Of a stretch of 64,000 nt of DNA, positions 36,279 through 44,523 are shown one piece after another. Source of the stretch: Sphingomonas psychrolutea. GTDB taxonomy: Bacteria; Pseudomonadota; Alphaproteobacteria; Sphingomonadales; Sphingomonadaceae. The notes under the pieces were generated by a model, which was given only the letters and a program-made list of their open reading frames with translations, did not search any database and had not been told where the DNA came from. A program made the position numbers and the translations under genes. Position 1 is the first letter of the stretch, and every line of letters begins with the position of its first letter. The DNA lies in assembly GCF_014636175.1 (NCBI RefSeq), contig NZ_BMDW01000016.1, positions 1-64,000 on the forward strand, written 5' to 3'.

Positions 36279-36908
36279 ATGCCGAATGAAAGTGAGCGCA
36301 ATCGAGCGATACACCTCATCAGGATTCTGATCGGGGATGTCATTGCAGCCCGCGAGCGCCTCAACATGGCCGACACGCAGACAGCCCGCCGAGACGTTGT
36401 TCGCGCAAGCCTGGCCGCGATAGAAGGTGAGGTATGGCTCGCACGCGACCACGTCAGGGATACTCTACGGGGTTTTGACGAGCTGTCGCCTTTGGCGAAT
36501 CTCGCATTAAGTGAGCAGGCTTATGTGGTGACGGAAAACGGCAAGCTGCTTGAGCAGACACGAAGTGTGCCGCTACCGACCGCGGTCAGATTGGTCGTCG
36601 CCCAGACCCAAATTATCTGTCCTGAGCTTGCTGTGGATTTTGCTGGTACCGGCTGGTCGAACTTCCGGCGCGCCGTTTCAATCCGCAACCGTATCACGCA
36701 CCCTCGACCGGAAAACGACCTGAACGTCAGCGACGAAGAGTTGCACGCAGTAGCCTCCGGCCTTTCCTGGCTAGCAGCGACAATCGAATACATTATGGCT
36801 AGTACCAATCTGGCTCTGATCGACGCACGAACGTTTCTAGATCAACTCCTCGCGGGTAACGCGGACGCGCTCGAAAAATACCAGTCCGAACTCGAGCGCG
36901 GCGCCTAA
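36279..36908 (+). CDS. Unknown protein with a HEPN-like R-x4-H motif
   Basis: 209 residues, largely helical, no signal or membrane segment. Residues 136-141 read RNRITH followed by P, and the surrounding FRRAVSIRNRITHPRPENDL is like the catalytic helix of HEPN RNases (R-x4-6-H). No MNT or other antitoxin gene is adjacent, and the strand is opposite to both neighbours (yebC and gapR, stops 2 bp apart). Composition looks less GC-rich than the surroundings, which suggests acquisition. RNase activity is an inference from one motif. Confidence 0.7.
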   Translation: MPNESERNRAIHLIRILIGDVIAARERLNMADTQTARRDVVRASLAAIEGEVWLARDHVRDTLRGFDELSPLANLALSEQAYVVTENGKLLEQTRSVPLPTAVRLVVAQTQIICPELAVDFAGTGWSNFRRAVSIRNRITHPRPENDLNVSDEELHAVASGLSWLAATIEYIMASTNLALIDARTFLDQLLAGNADALEKYQSELERGA

Positions 36909-36910
36909 GG

Positions 36911-37150
36911 CTATTTCATGCCGAGCGCTTGGAGATAGGTCTCCATCATCATCTCGGCCTCGTCGCGATGATGTTTTTCCATTTTGCGCAGCCGCACGAT
37001 GGCGCGGATCGTCTTGGTGTCGAAACCGGTCGATTTCGCCTCGCCGTAAACATCCTTGATGTCGTCGGCGATACCCTTCTTTTCCTCTTCGAGCCGCTCG
37101 ATCCGTTCGATCAGAAGGCGTAATTGGTCGGCGGCGATAATGTCGCTCAC
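36911..37150 (-). CDS. gapR: GapR-like nucleoid-associated protein (DUF2312)
   Basis: 79 residues, helical and highly charged: [20 protein letters not shown], then [19 protein letters not shown] and [19 protein letters not shown]. This is DUF2312, whose Caulobacter member GapR binds overtwisted DNA ahead of replication and transcription and stimulates topoisomerases. Length and sequence are near consensus. ATG 37150; 62 bp downstream of the DUF1244 gene on the same strand. Confidence 0.93.
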   Translation of the reverse strand: MSDIIAADQLRLLIERIERLEEEKKGIADDIKDVYGEAKSTGFDTKTIRAIVRLRKMEKHHRDEAEMMMETYLQALGMK

Positions 37151-37212
37151 GGTAATGCTCCCCGCATGGAATCAGTGAAAGGCGGGCGCTTTAGGGCAGC
37201 GAACGCCTGGCG

Positions 37213-37518
37213 TCACGCATTCTTCGCAACGCTCTCCGCCATGCGCTGAAGTTGCTCAGGGCTCGCCTCGGCTTGGTGCTCGGCCTTCCACTGCGCATAG
37301 GGCATGCCGTAGACGACCGCGCGCGCGGCGTCCTTCGACAGCGTACCATCCGCCTCCTGCACCCAGTCCGACAGACAGTTGCGGCAGAAACCGGCCAGCC
37401 CCATCAGATCGACATTCTGCGCATCGTCGCGGTGGCGCAAATGCCGTACCAGCCGCCGGAACGCCGCCGCCGCGACCGCATCGTCAAGGCTGTCAAGGTC
37501 TTTGGCCAAATCGGTCAT
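37213..37518 (-). CDS. DUF1244 family protein
   Basis: 101 residues. Conserved section VRHLRHRDDAQNVDLMGLAG, then FCRNCLSDW and GMPYAQWKAEHQ, as in DUF1244. The FCRNC cysteines could bind metal or be redox active. The function is unknown. Divergent from pyk, starts 70 bp apart. Confidence 0.88.
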   Translation of the reverse strand: MTDLAKDLDSLDDAVAAAAFRRLVRHLRHRDDAQNVDLMGLAGFCRNCLSDWVQEADGTLSKDAARAVVYGMPYAQWKAEHQAEASPEQLQRMAESVAKNA

Positions 37519-37588
37519 GTCATCGCTCCGCAGTTGATCGCGCGGAGATAGGGGTTAGAGGCAGGCGGGCACAAGCCAGGACCTCCCC

Positions 37589-39061
37589 ATGACCAAAGCT
37601 TCCCCGACAAAGGCGTTTGCCCCACGTTCGCGCAAGGTGCGGATTTTGGCCACGCTTGGCCCAGCGAGCAGCAGCCCCGAGATGATCGCTACGTTGTTCG
37701 AGGCCGGGGCCGATGCGTTCCGCGTCAATATGAGCCACGGCGATCAGCAATCGAAGGTCGCAGTGATCGCGGCGATCCGCGGTCTCGAGAAAATCTACGG
37801 TCGCCCCACCACGATCCTTGCCGATCTGCAGGGGCCGAAGCTGCGCGTCGGCAAATTCGACGGCGGGCGGACGCTGCTCGAAAAGGGCTCCACCTTCACG
37901 CTCGACCGCGACCCGACGCCGGGCGATTCAACCCGCGTCGAATTGCCGCACCGCGAGATTTTCGAAGCGATTGAAGTGGGGGCACGCCTGCTGCTCGACG
38001 ACGGCAAATTGGTGCTGCGCGTGACGGCCCATGACGCGACGACGATCGTGACCGAAGTCGTGGTCGGCGGCGCATTGTCGAACAGCAAGGGGCTTAACGT
38101 GCCCGATGTCGTGCTGCCGATGGCGGCGCTGACCGAGAAGGATCGCAGCGACCTTGCCTTCGCGGTCGATCAGGGGGTCGACTGGATCGCGCTGAGCTTC
38201 GTGCAGCGGCCCGAGGATCTGGCTGAGGCGCGGAAACTGATCGGCGGCAAGGCGGCGTTGCTCGCCAAGATCGAGAAGCCACAGGCGATCGACCGGCTCG
38301 AGGAAATCGTCGAGGCGTGCGACGGCGTGATGGTCGCGCGCGGCGATCTCGGCGTCGAACTGCCGCCCGAAAGCGTGCCGCCGCTGCAGAAGCGCATCAT
38401 CGAAGTGTCGCGCCGGCTCGGCCGCCCGGTGGTGGTGGCGACGCAAATGCTCGAATCGATGATCACCTCGCCCTCCCCCACCCGCGCGGAAGTGTCCGAC
38501 GTGGCGACCGCAATTTATGACGGGGCCGACGCGATCATGCTCTCGGCGGAAAGTGCGGCGGGCGCATGGCCGAGCGAATCGGTCGCGATGATGAACGCGA
38601 TCGGCGAAGCGGTCGAACGCGACCCGACGCATGGCGACCGCATCCACTTCACCGTGATCCGCTCCGACCCGACCACGGCGGATGCGCTGTCGGAGGCCGC
38701 CAAAAACATCGCCAAGACGGTCGATGCGGTGGCGATTGTGTGTTTCACCACCTCGGGCTCGACCGCCCGCCGCGTCGCGCGCGAGCGGCCCGGCGTGCCG
38801 CTGATCGTGCTGACCCCCAAGATCGAAACCGCGCGCCGCGCTGGGTTATTGTGGGGCGCCTATGCGATCCACACCAAGGACGTCGATTCGTTCGAGGAGA
38901 TGGTCGCCAAGGCCAAACGCATGGCGCTGCGCCACGGCCTCGCCAAGGCCGGCGATCGCGTCATCCTGATGGCGGGCGTACCGTTCAAGACGCCGGGATC
39001 GACCAACGTGCTGCACGTGGTGCGGATCGTCGGGGATGAGTTGAAGGGGTATTCGCACTGA
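37589..39061 (+). CDS. pyk: Pyruvate kinase
   Basis: Last ATP-forming step of glycolysis (PEP + ADP to pyruvate + ATP), 490 residues. Seen are VNMSHGDQQSK, the ILADLQGPKLRVGKF nucleotide-site strand, the active-site lysine in LLAKIEKPQAIDRLEEI, VMVARGDLGVELP and VVVATQMLESM. The C-terminal allosteric domain (VCFTTSGSTARRVARERP) is present. A short N-terminal extension precedes KVRILATLGPASS. It is divergent from the DUF1244 gene. Confidence 0.96.
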   Translation: MTKASPTKAFAPRSRKVRILATLGPASSSPEMIATLFEAGADAFRVNMSHGDQQSKVAVIAAIRGLEKIYGRPTTILADLQGPKLRVGKFDGGRTLLEKGSTFTLDRDPTPGDSTRVELPHREIFEAIEVGARLLLDDGKLVLRVTAHDATTIVTEVVVGGALSNSKGLNVPDVVLPMAALTEKDRSDLAFAVDQGVDWIALSFVQRPEDLAEARKLIGGKAALLAKIEKPQAIDRLEEIVEACDGVMVARGDLGVELPPESVPPLQKRIIEVSRRLGRPVVVATQMLESMITSPSPTRAEVSDVATAIYDGADAIMLSAESAAGAWPSESVAMMNAIGEAVERDPTHGDRIHFTVIRSDPTTADALSEAAKNIAKTVDAVAIVCFTTSGSTARRVARERPGVPLIVLTPKIETARRAGLLWGAYAIHTKDVDSFEEMVAKAKRMALRHGLAKAGDRVILMAGVPFKTPGSTNVLHVVRIVGDELKGYSH

Positions 39062-39076
39062 GCGGGCTTCGCAACG

Positions 39077-39183
39077 CCCCACCCCGGCGGACGCCGGGGC
39101 CCAGTTGCGTAGCCCATCGTCATATGGCGCAGTGCCAGCCACTACCCGCCCGCAGCTGGGCCCCGGCCTTCGCCGGGGTGGAG
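39077..39183. repeat. Palindromic intergenic repeat (family A) between pyk and the HAD gene
   Basis: CCCCACCCCGGCGGACGCCG at the left and GGCCCCGGCCTTCGCCGGGG at the right form long arms around a 60-bp centre. Both genes end toward it, so it could act as a bidirectional terminator. Confidence 0.78.
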
Positions 39184-39190
39184 TCGCACG

Positions 39191-39799
39191 TTAAAGCGGC
39201 AGCCCTAATTCCATCAGATCACCGCGCAACGTCGCCGAATCGCTGAACAACACGGCGTGCATCCCCACCCCCTGCGCGCCCGCAACATTGTCCGCGCGGT
39301 CGTCGACGAACACGCACTCTTCCGCACGCAAGCCGAAGCGGTCGAGCGCGAGAGAGTAGATCGCGGGATCGGGTTTGGTCAGCAGTTCGTCACCAGAGAC
39401 GATAATGCCGCGGAAGCGATCGAACAGGTCCGCCTCGCGTTCCCGGAACGGTGGCCAGAATTCGCCCGAGAAATTGGTGATCGCATACAGCGGCACGCCC
39501 GCCGCATCGAGCTCCAGCACCAGATCGCGCATGCCCGGCAGCATGTTGCCGAGCTGTTCGGTAAAGCGCGGGCCCCACGCGGCGATCAGTGCGGCATGGT
39601 TGGGATATTGCGCGCACAGCTCGGCCGAGGTCTCGACAAACGGGCGCCCGGCATCGTGTTGAAAATGCCATTCCTTGGTCGCGACATCGCGCAGGAACGC
39701 ATCGAGCGCCGGACCCGGTGGGGTCAGACGCTCGTACAGGAACCGCGGGTTCCAATCATATAAGACGTTGCCGACGTCGAAAACGACGGCCTTCGCCAC
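39191..39799 (-). CDS. HAD-superfamily phosphatase (YihX-like)
   Basis: 202 residues. Motif I is VVFDVGNVLYDWN, where the second Asp of the usual D-x-D is Gly, as in the YihX/epoxide hydrolase-like HAD-IA group. Motif II is YAITNFSGEFW, motif III KPDPAIY and motif IV ECVFVDDRADNVAGA. A sugar-phosphate phosphatase is plausible, substrate unknown. It follows rpmJ by 5 bp. Confidence 0.85.
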   Translation of the reverse strand: MAKAVVFDVGNVLYDWNPRFLYERLTPPGPALDAFLRDVATKEWHFQHDAGRPFVETSAELCAQYPNHAALIAAWGPRFTEQLGNMLPGMRDLVLELDAAGVPLYAITNFSGEFWPPFREREADLFDRFRGIIVSGDELLTKPDPAIYSLALDRFGLRAEECVFVDDRADNVAGAQGVGMHAVLFSDSATLRGDLMELGLPL

Positions 39800-39804
39800 G
39801 GGCT

Positions 39805-39930
39805 TTAACCCTGGCGTGCCTTGAACCGGCGATTGGTCTTGTTGATGATGTACGTACGGCCGCGACGACGAATCACGCGGTTATCGCGGTGACGGCCCTT
39901 GAGCGACTTCAGGGAATTGCGGATCTTCAT
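39805..39930 (-). CDS. rpmJ: Ribosomal protein bL36
   Basis: 41-residue basic protein [20 protein letters not shown] and on, the zinc-free, long C- form of bL36 typical of alphaproteobacteria (no zinc-binding cysteines). Start ATG 39930. Probably shares a transcript with the HAD gene. Confidence 0.95.
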   Translation of the reverse strand: MKIRNSLKSLKGRHRDNRVIRRRGRTYIINKTNRRFKARQG

Positions 39931-40089
39931 GATCGATTCGCTTTGCAAATTCTGGAATGTGGAAAAGAGGGGCTGCGCATATGGTCGCCTTACGCCTAAG
40001 TCAAGCCGAAGGGCGGTGAAACGGCGCGGAACCCGCAGGCGGGGTCGAAGCGTTACACCCCTGCAACGGTTCCGTGGTCGAAGGATAGA

Positions 40090-40701
40090 ATGATGAAGCT
40101 GGGTTTGGCATTGGCGCTGGCAACCACCGCTGCGCTTGGGGCGTGTGCAACGACATCGGTGGCACCGGTAGAGGTTTCGCGCTTCCATCTCGGCGCACCG
40201 CTCGAGACCGGCACGCTGACGACCGAGCCGCTCCCAAACGGCGGTCCGCCGAGCCTCGAATTCAAGACCTACGCCGCTGCGGTCGAAACCGAGGCGCTGC
40301 GCAATGGCTTCACCATCCCGGCAAGCGGAACCACGGCGCAATATCTTGCGGTCGTCGGCTTCAGCCGGACGCTGCGACAGGGCGCCCCGCGCGGCGGCGG
40401 GCTGACGATCGGGCTCGGCGGTGGCGGCTATAGCGGCGGATATGGTGGTGGCGGAGTCGGCGTGGGCGGCGGCGTGTCGTTCCCGGTCGGCAAGCGGCGC
40501 TACCGCGAAATCGTCGTCACGCAACTGACGGTGCAAATCCGCCGTCGCCGTGACGCGACGGTGATCTGGGAAGGCCGCGCCGAGACCAGCGCCGATGGCA
40601 CCGCACCCGAAGCGCAGACTGATATCGCCGCCACCAAATTGGCGCATGCGATGTTCCAGGGCTTCCCCGGCGAATCGGGCCGCACTATCACGGTGAAATG
40701 A
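40090..40701 (+). CDS. Lipoprotein with DUF4136-like domain
   Basis: 203 residues. Lipoprotein signal [19 protein letters not shown] with lipobox LGAC, so anchored in a membrane. The body matches the DUF4136 layout ([51 protein letters not shown]). A glycine-rich insertion (about residues 99-133) is notable. The stop overlaps the M14 gene start by 4 nt (ATGA). Function unknown. Confidence 0.82.
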   Translation: MMKLGLALALATTAALGACATTSVAPVEVSRFHLGAPLETGTLTTEPLPNGGPPSLEFKTYAAAVETEALRNGFTIPASGTTAQYLAVVGFSRTLRQGAPRGGGLTIGLGGGGYSGGYGGGGVGVGGGVSFPVGKRRYREIVVTQLTVQIRRRRDATVIWEGRAETSADGTAPEAQTDIAATKLAHAMFQGFPGESGRTITVK

Positions 40702-41828
40702 CACACACCCCATTGCTCAGCATCAACGCCGCCTTCGACAGCGGCAATATCGCGGTCAGCGCGGTCGAGGGCGACCGCGTGACCCTCAATATCCGGCAGG
40801 ATCATCTGTCGGATTTCTACCAATGGTTCCATTTCCGCGTGGCCGGTGCGCGCGGGCGGACGCTGACGTTCCGCATCGCCAATGCCGGCGGCTCGGCCTA
40901 TCCGTTCGGCTGGCCGGGCTATAAGGTCCGCGTCAGCACCGACCGCGAGACGTGGCGGATGGCACCGACGCGCTATGTCGACGGCGCGCTCGAATTCGAA
41001 TGGACGGGCACAAGCGAACTCGTCTGGTTCGCCTACTTTCAGCCCTATACAATGGAGCGCCACGACGCGTTGGTCGCGCGGATCGCCGGCCAAGCCGGCG
41101 TCACGCACCGCGAGCTCGGCCAGTCGCTCGACGGGCGGGCGATCGATTGCCTCGAGATCGGCAGCGGCCCCAAGCATGTCTGGCTCTATGCGCGCCAGCA
41201 TCCCGGTGAGAGCATGGCGGAATGGTTTATGGAAGGCGCGCTAGAGCGGCTGACCGATGCCGCCGATCCGGTGACGCAAGCGCTGCTCGACAAGGCGACC
41301 TTCCACTGCGTACCCAATATGAACCCCGACGGCAGTTTTCGCGGGCATTTGCGCACCAATGCGGCGGGCGTGAACCTCAATCGCGAGTGGAACACGCCGA
41401 CGCCGGAAAAATCCCCCGAAGTGCTGTGCGTGCGCAATGCGATGGACCAGACCGGCGTCGCCTTCGCGATGGACGTGCATGGCGACGAAGCGATCGCGGC
41501 TAATTTCCTCGCCGGGTTCGAAGGCATTCCGTCGTGGACCGACGCGCTCGGCGCGAAATATTACGATTTTGGCCGTCGGCTTGAGGCGCATACCCCCGAT
41601 TTCCAGACCGCGCTTGGCTATGGCAAAGCCGCGCCGGGCAAGGCTAATCTGACGATGTCGACCAACCAACTGGCCGAGCGCTTCGGTGCGGTGTCGATGA
41701 CGCTGGAAATGCCGTTCAAGGATCACGATCCCAATCCCGATGCCGAATTCGGCTGGTCGGGCGAGCGATCGAAAAAGCTGGCGCACGCGTGCCTCGAAGT
41801 GCTGGCGGAAATGATCGACGGGATTTGA
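40698..41828 (+). CDS. M14-family zinc carboxypeptidase (cytosolic carboxypeptidase-like)
   Basis: 376 residues without a signal peptide. An N-terminal beta domain ([20 protein letters not shown], typical of the M14 N-terminal domain) precedes the peptidase domain with zinc ligands in [13 protein letters not shown] (H-x-x-E) and MDVHGDE (His), and the catalytic Glu in MTLEMPFKD. This fits bacterial M14D cytosolic carboxypeptidases; the natural substrate is unknown. Translation is coupled to the lipoprotein gene. Confidence 0.92.
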   Translation: MTHTPLLSINAAFDSGNIAVSAVEGDRVTLNIRQDHLSDFYQWFHFRVAGARGRTLTFRIANAGGSAYPFGWPGYKVRVSTDRETWRMAPTRYVDGALEFEWTGTSELVWFAYFQPYTMERHDALVARIAGQAGVTHRELGQSLDGRAIDCLEIGSGPKHVWLYARQHPGESMAEWFMEGALERLTDAADPVTQALLDKATFHCVPNMNPDGSFRGHLRTNAAGVNLNREWNTPTPEKSPEVLCVRNAMDQTGVAFAMDVHGDEAIAANFLAGFEGIPSWTDALGAKYYDFGRRLEAHTPDFQTALGYGKAAPGKANLTMSTNQLAERFGAVSMTLEMPFKDHDPNPDAEFGWSGERSKKLAHACLEVLAEMIDGI

Positions 41829-41842
41829 GCTAACCCAATTGT

Positions 41843-41915
41843 TTGTCATCCCCGCGAAAGCGGGGACCCATCTCCAGCGGCACGAGCTGGGTCCCCGCTT
41901 TCGCGGGGATGACAA
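41843..41915. repeat. Palindromic intergenic repeat (family A), 28-bp perfect arms
   Basis: Arms at 41843-41870 and 41888-41915 are perfect reverse complements (starting TTGTCATCCCCGCGAAAGCG), around a 17-nt centre. It lies between the M14 gene and gpmA and would form a very stable hairpin in RNA. Confidence 0.9.
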
Positions 41916-41946
41916 TAGAACACGCCGAATACGGAGAACACGCAGA

Positions 41947-42633
41947 ATGCCCACGCTCGTCCTGATCCGCCACGGCCAATCCACCTGGAACCTCGAAAAC
42001 CGCTTCACCGGCTGGTGGGATGTCGATGTTACAGAGAAAGGCGCGGAGGAAGCGCGCGCGGCGGGGCGGTTGATGGCGGCGAAGGGGCTCGATTTCGACA
42101 CCTGCTTCACCTCGCTGCAAAGCCGCGCGATCAAGACGCTCAATCTGGCGCTGGAAGAAATGCAGCGGCTGTGGTTGCCGGTCGAGAAGGACTGGCGGTT
42201 GAACGAGCGGCATTATGGCGGGTTGACCGGGCTCGACAAGGCCGAGACCGCCGCCAAGCACGGCGACGCGCAAGTCCATATCTGGCGCCGCAGCTTCGAC
42301 ATCCCGCCGCCGCCGCTGGAGGCGGGCAGCGCCTATGACCTGTCGGCCGACCGGCGCTATGCCGGGATCGCGATCCCCAATACCGAAAGCCTGAAGGACA
42401 CGATCGCGCGTGTCCTGCCGTATTGGGAGGGTCGCATCGTGCCCGAACTCAAGGCAGGCAAGCGCGTGCTGATTTCGGCGCATGGCAATTCACTGCGCGC
42501 TTTGGTCAAGCATCTGTCGGGGATTCCCGATGACGCGATCACCACGCTCGAAATCCCGACCGGGCAACCGATCGTCTATGAGCTGGACGACAACCTTGCC
42601 GCCACCGATCGCTATTATCTGAGCGAGCGGTAG
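41947..42633 (+). CDS. gpmA: 2,3-bisphosphoglycerate-dependent phosphoglycerate mutase
   Basis: Glycolytic 3-phosphoglycerate/2-phosphoglycerate isomerase, 228 residues. The phosphohistidine motif is [10 protein letters not shown], followed by [30 protein letters not shown] and the second His in [18 protein letters not shown] 41947 is the expected start. The family A repeat separates it from the M14 gene. Confidence 0.96.
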   Translation: MPTLVLIRHGQSTWNLENRFTGWWDVDVTEKGAEEARAAGRLMAAKGLDFDTCFTSLQSRAIKTLNLALEEMQRLWLPVEKDWRLNERHYGGLTGLDKAETAAKHGDAQVHIWRRSFDIPPPPLEAGSAYDLSADRRYAGIAIPNTESLKDTIARVLPYWEGRIVPELKAGKRVLISAHGNSLRALVKHLSGIPDDAITTLEIPTGQPIVYELDDNLAATDRYYLSER

Positions 42634-42699
42634 CGGCGACCAGACGGACTTGCCAGCGGGACGGTTGCCCTGCCTCGCACCGCCCGCTACGCATCAGAG

Positions 42700-43191
42700 A
42701 TGAGATCGGCCGAGACCCCGCACATTGGCATCATCATGGGCAGCACCTCCGATTGGGAGACGATGCACCATGCCGCCGATTTGCTGACCGAATTGGGCGT
42801 GGCGCATGAAGCGAAGGTCGTCTCCGCCCACCGCACGCCGCAGCGGCTCTATGATTATGCGATGAGCGCCGCCGATCGCGGGCTGAAGGTGATCATCGCG
42901 GGGGCAGGCGGCGCGGCGCATTTGCCCGGCATGGCGGCGGCGCTGACGCATTTGCCGGTGCTGGGCGTGCCGGTCGAGAGCAAGACGCTGAAGGGCGTCG
43001 ATAGCCTCTATTCGATCGTGCAGATGCCCGCTGGGGTGCCGGTTGGCACGCTGGCGATCGGCAAGGCGGGGGCGAAGAATGCCGCATTGCTGGCAGCGGC
43101 GATTTTGGCGCTGTCGGATGCGGAGCTAAGCGCGCGGTTGCAGGCGTGGCGTGGTGCGCAGACGGATGGTGTGGCGGTCGATCCAAGTTAA
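42700..43191 (+). CDS. purE: N5-carboxyaminoimidazole ribonucleotide mutase
   Basis: Purine synthesis: rearranges N5-CAIR (from PurK) to CAIR. 163 residues with [35 protein letters not shown] and [20 protein letters not shown], the class I PurE signature. It lies 66 bp after gpmA; purK follows after a 130-bp repeat-filled spacer. Confidence 0.96.
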   Translation: MRSAETPHIGIIMGSTSDWETMHHAADLLTELGVAHEAKVVSAHRTPQRLYDYAMSAADRGLKVIIAGAGGAAHLPGMAAALTHLPVLGVPVESKTLKGVDSLYSIVQMPAGVPVGTLAIGKAGAKNAALLAAAILALSDAELSARLQAWRGAQTDGVAVDPS

Positions 43192-43199
43192 AAGTAGCG

Positions 43200-43293
43200 C
43201 ACCCTCACCCTTCCCACCGCCTATGGCGGTGGGCCCCTTCCCTCTCCCAATGGGAGAGGGAGGGAGGAGCGCAGCGACGGAAGGGTGAGGGTG
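43200..43293. repeat. Palindromic intergenic repeat (family B) between purE and purK
   Basis: CACCCTCACCCTTCCCACCG at the left and GCGACGGAAGGGTGAGGGTG at the right, with internal GGCGGTGGGCC and CTCTCCCAATGGGAGAGG hairpins. The blocks match 35307-35436 and 44396-44523. It sits inside the purEK operon. Confidence 0.85.
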
Positions 43294-43321
43294 ACTGGCG
43301 TTTGAAGAAGCGGAAAACGAT

Positions 43322-44389
43322 ATGACCCCCCTCCCCCCCGGCTCCACGATTGGCATCCTCGGCGGCGGACAGCTTGGGCGGATGCTGTCGGTTGCCGCCG
43401 CGCAGCTCGGCTATCACACCCGCGTGCTGGCGCCCGATCAGGAAGCCGTCGCAGCGCAGACCGCGTCGAGTTTCACCCGCGCCGATTATCACAGCCGCAT
43501 CGTGCTCGACGAATTCGCCGCTGCCGCCGATGTCGTGACGTACGAGTTCGAGAATATCGCGCTCGATCCCGTGGTCTATCTCGCGGCGAAAGTCCCCGTC
43601 CACCCCGCCCCCGCGGCGCTTGGCATCGCGCAGGATCGCGCGCAGGAAAAGCAGTTCGTCGGCGAACTCGGCGGGCGCACCGCGCCCTGGGCCAAGGTCG
43701 AGACGCTCGCCGAATTGCGGGCGGCCGTGGCGGAGATCGGCTGCCCGGCGATCCTCAAGACGCTGCGGCTCGGCTATGACGGCAAGGGACAAGTGCGCAT
43801 CACCACGCCCGACGATGTTCCGGCGGCGTGGGAAGCAATCGGGTCGCGCCCCGCGATCCTCGAGGGGTTCGTGACCTTCAGCCACGAATTCTCGATCCTG
43901 CTGGTGCGCGGGCGCGATGGCCAGATGGTCAGCTACCCGCCGCCCTGGAACGAACATAAAGACGGCGTGCTGGCGCGATCGACCTTACCCGCCCCGGCCG
44001 AAGTCGCGGCGTGCTGGGGCGAGGCGGCGGCGCTCGCCGGGCGGATCGCCGACCGGCTGGGCTATGTCGGCGTGCTGGCGTGCGAGTTTTTCGCCGGGCG
44101 CGATGGCCCGGTGTTCAACGAAATGGCACCGCGCGTGCACAATTCGGGGCATTGGACGATCGAGGGCGCGGTCTGTTCGCAATTCGAGAACCATATCCGC
44201 GCGATTTGCGGGCTGCCGCTGGGCGACACGGGATTGACCGCGCCGAGCGTGGCGATGGAAAATCTGATCGGCCACGACGCCGATCGCTGGGCAGCGATCC
44301 TGGCGGAGCCGGGCGCGCATCTGCACCTCTACGGCAAGGAAACCCGGCCGGGGCGCAAGATGGGGCATGTCACGCGGTTGGGGCGGTGA
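43322..44389 (+). CDS. purK: N5-carboxyaminoimidazole ribonucleotide synthetase
   Basis: ATP-grasp enzyme, 355 residues, that carboxylates AIR with bicarbonate. Opening GSTIGILGGGQLGRMLSVAA, ATP-grasp parts PAILKTLRLGYDGKGQVRI and EGFVTFSHEFSIL, and the metal-site FNEMAPRVHNSGHWTIEGA. It is paired with purE across a family B repeat. Confidence 0.96.
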   Translation: MTPLPPGSTIGILGGGQLGRMLSVAAAQLGYHTRVLAPDQEAVAAQTASSFTRADYHSRIVLDEFAAAADVVTYEFENIALDPVVYLAAKVPVHPAPAALGIAQDRAQEKQFVGELGGRTAPWAKVETLAELRAAVAEIGCPAILKTLRLGYDGKGQVRITTPDDVPAAWEAIGSRPAILEGFVTFSHEFSILLVRGRDGQMVSYPPPWNEHKDGVLARSTLPAPAEVAACWGEAAALAGRIADRLGYVGVLACEFFAGRDGPVFNEMAPRVHNSGHWTIEGAVCSQFENHIRAICGLPLGDTGLTAPSVAMENLIGHDADRWAAILAEPGAHLHLYGKETRPGRKMGHVTRLGR

Positions 44390-44395
44390 GCCATC

Positions 44396-44523
44396 TTCCC
44401 CTCTCCCATCGGGAGAGGGGCACGCCGCGAAGCGGCGCGGGGTGAGGGTCTGTTCACGAGCTCACCCTCACCCTTCCCACCGCTTCGCGGCGGGCCCCTT
44501 TCCTCTCCCAACGGGAGAGGGAG
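44396..44523. repeat. Palindromic intergenic repeats (family B), tandem, after purK
   Basis: Two hairpin units: CCCCTCTCCCATCGGGAGAG with CGCCGCGAAGCGGCG, then a second unit CTCACCCTTCCCACCGCTTC, GCGGCGGGCC and CTCTCCCAACGGGAGAGGGA. It fills the gap between the convergent purK and CocE/NonD genes. Confidence 0.85.

Noticed and set aside
35307..44523. CRISPR-like array from repeated hairpins
   Set aside because: Copies are few, scattered between genes, variable in length, with no regular spacers and no cas genes.
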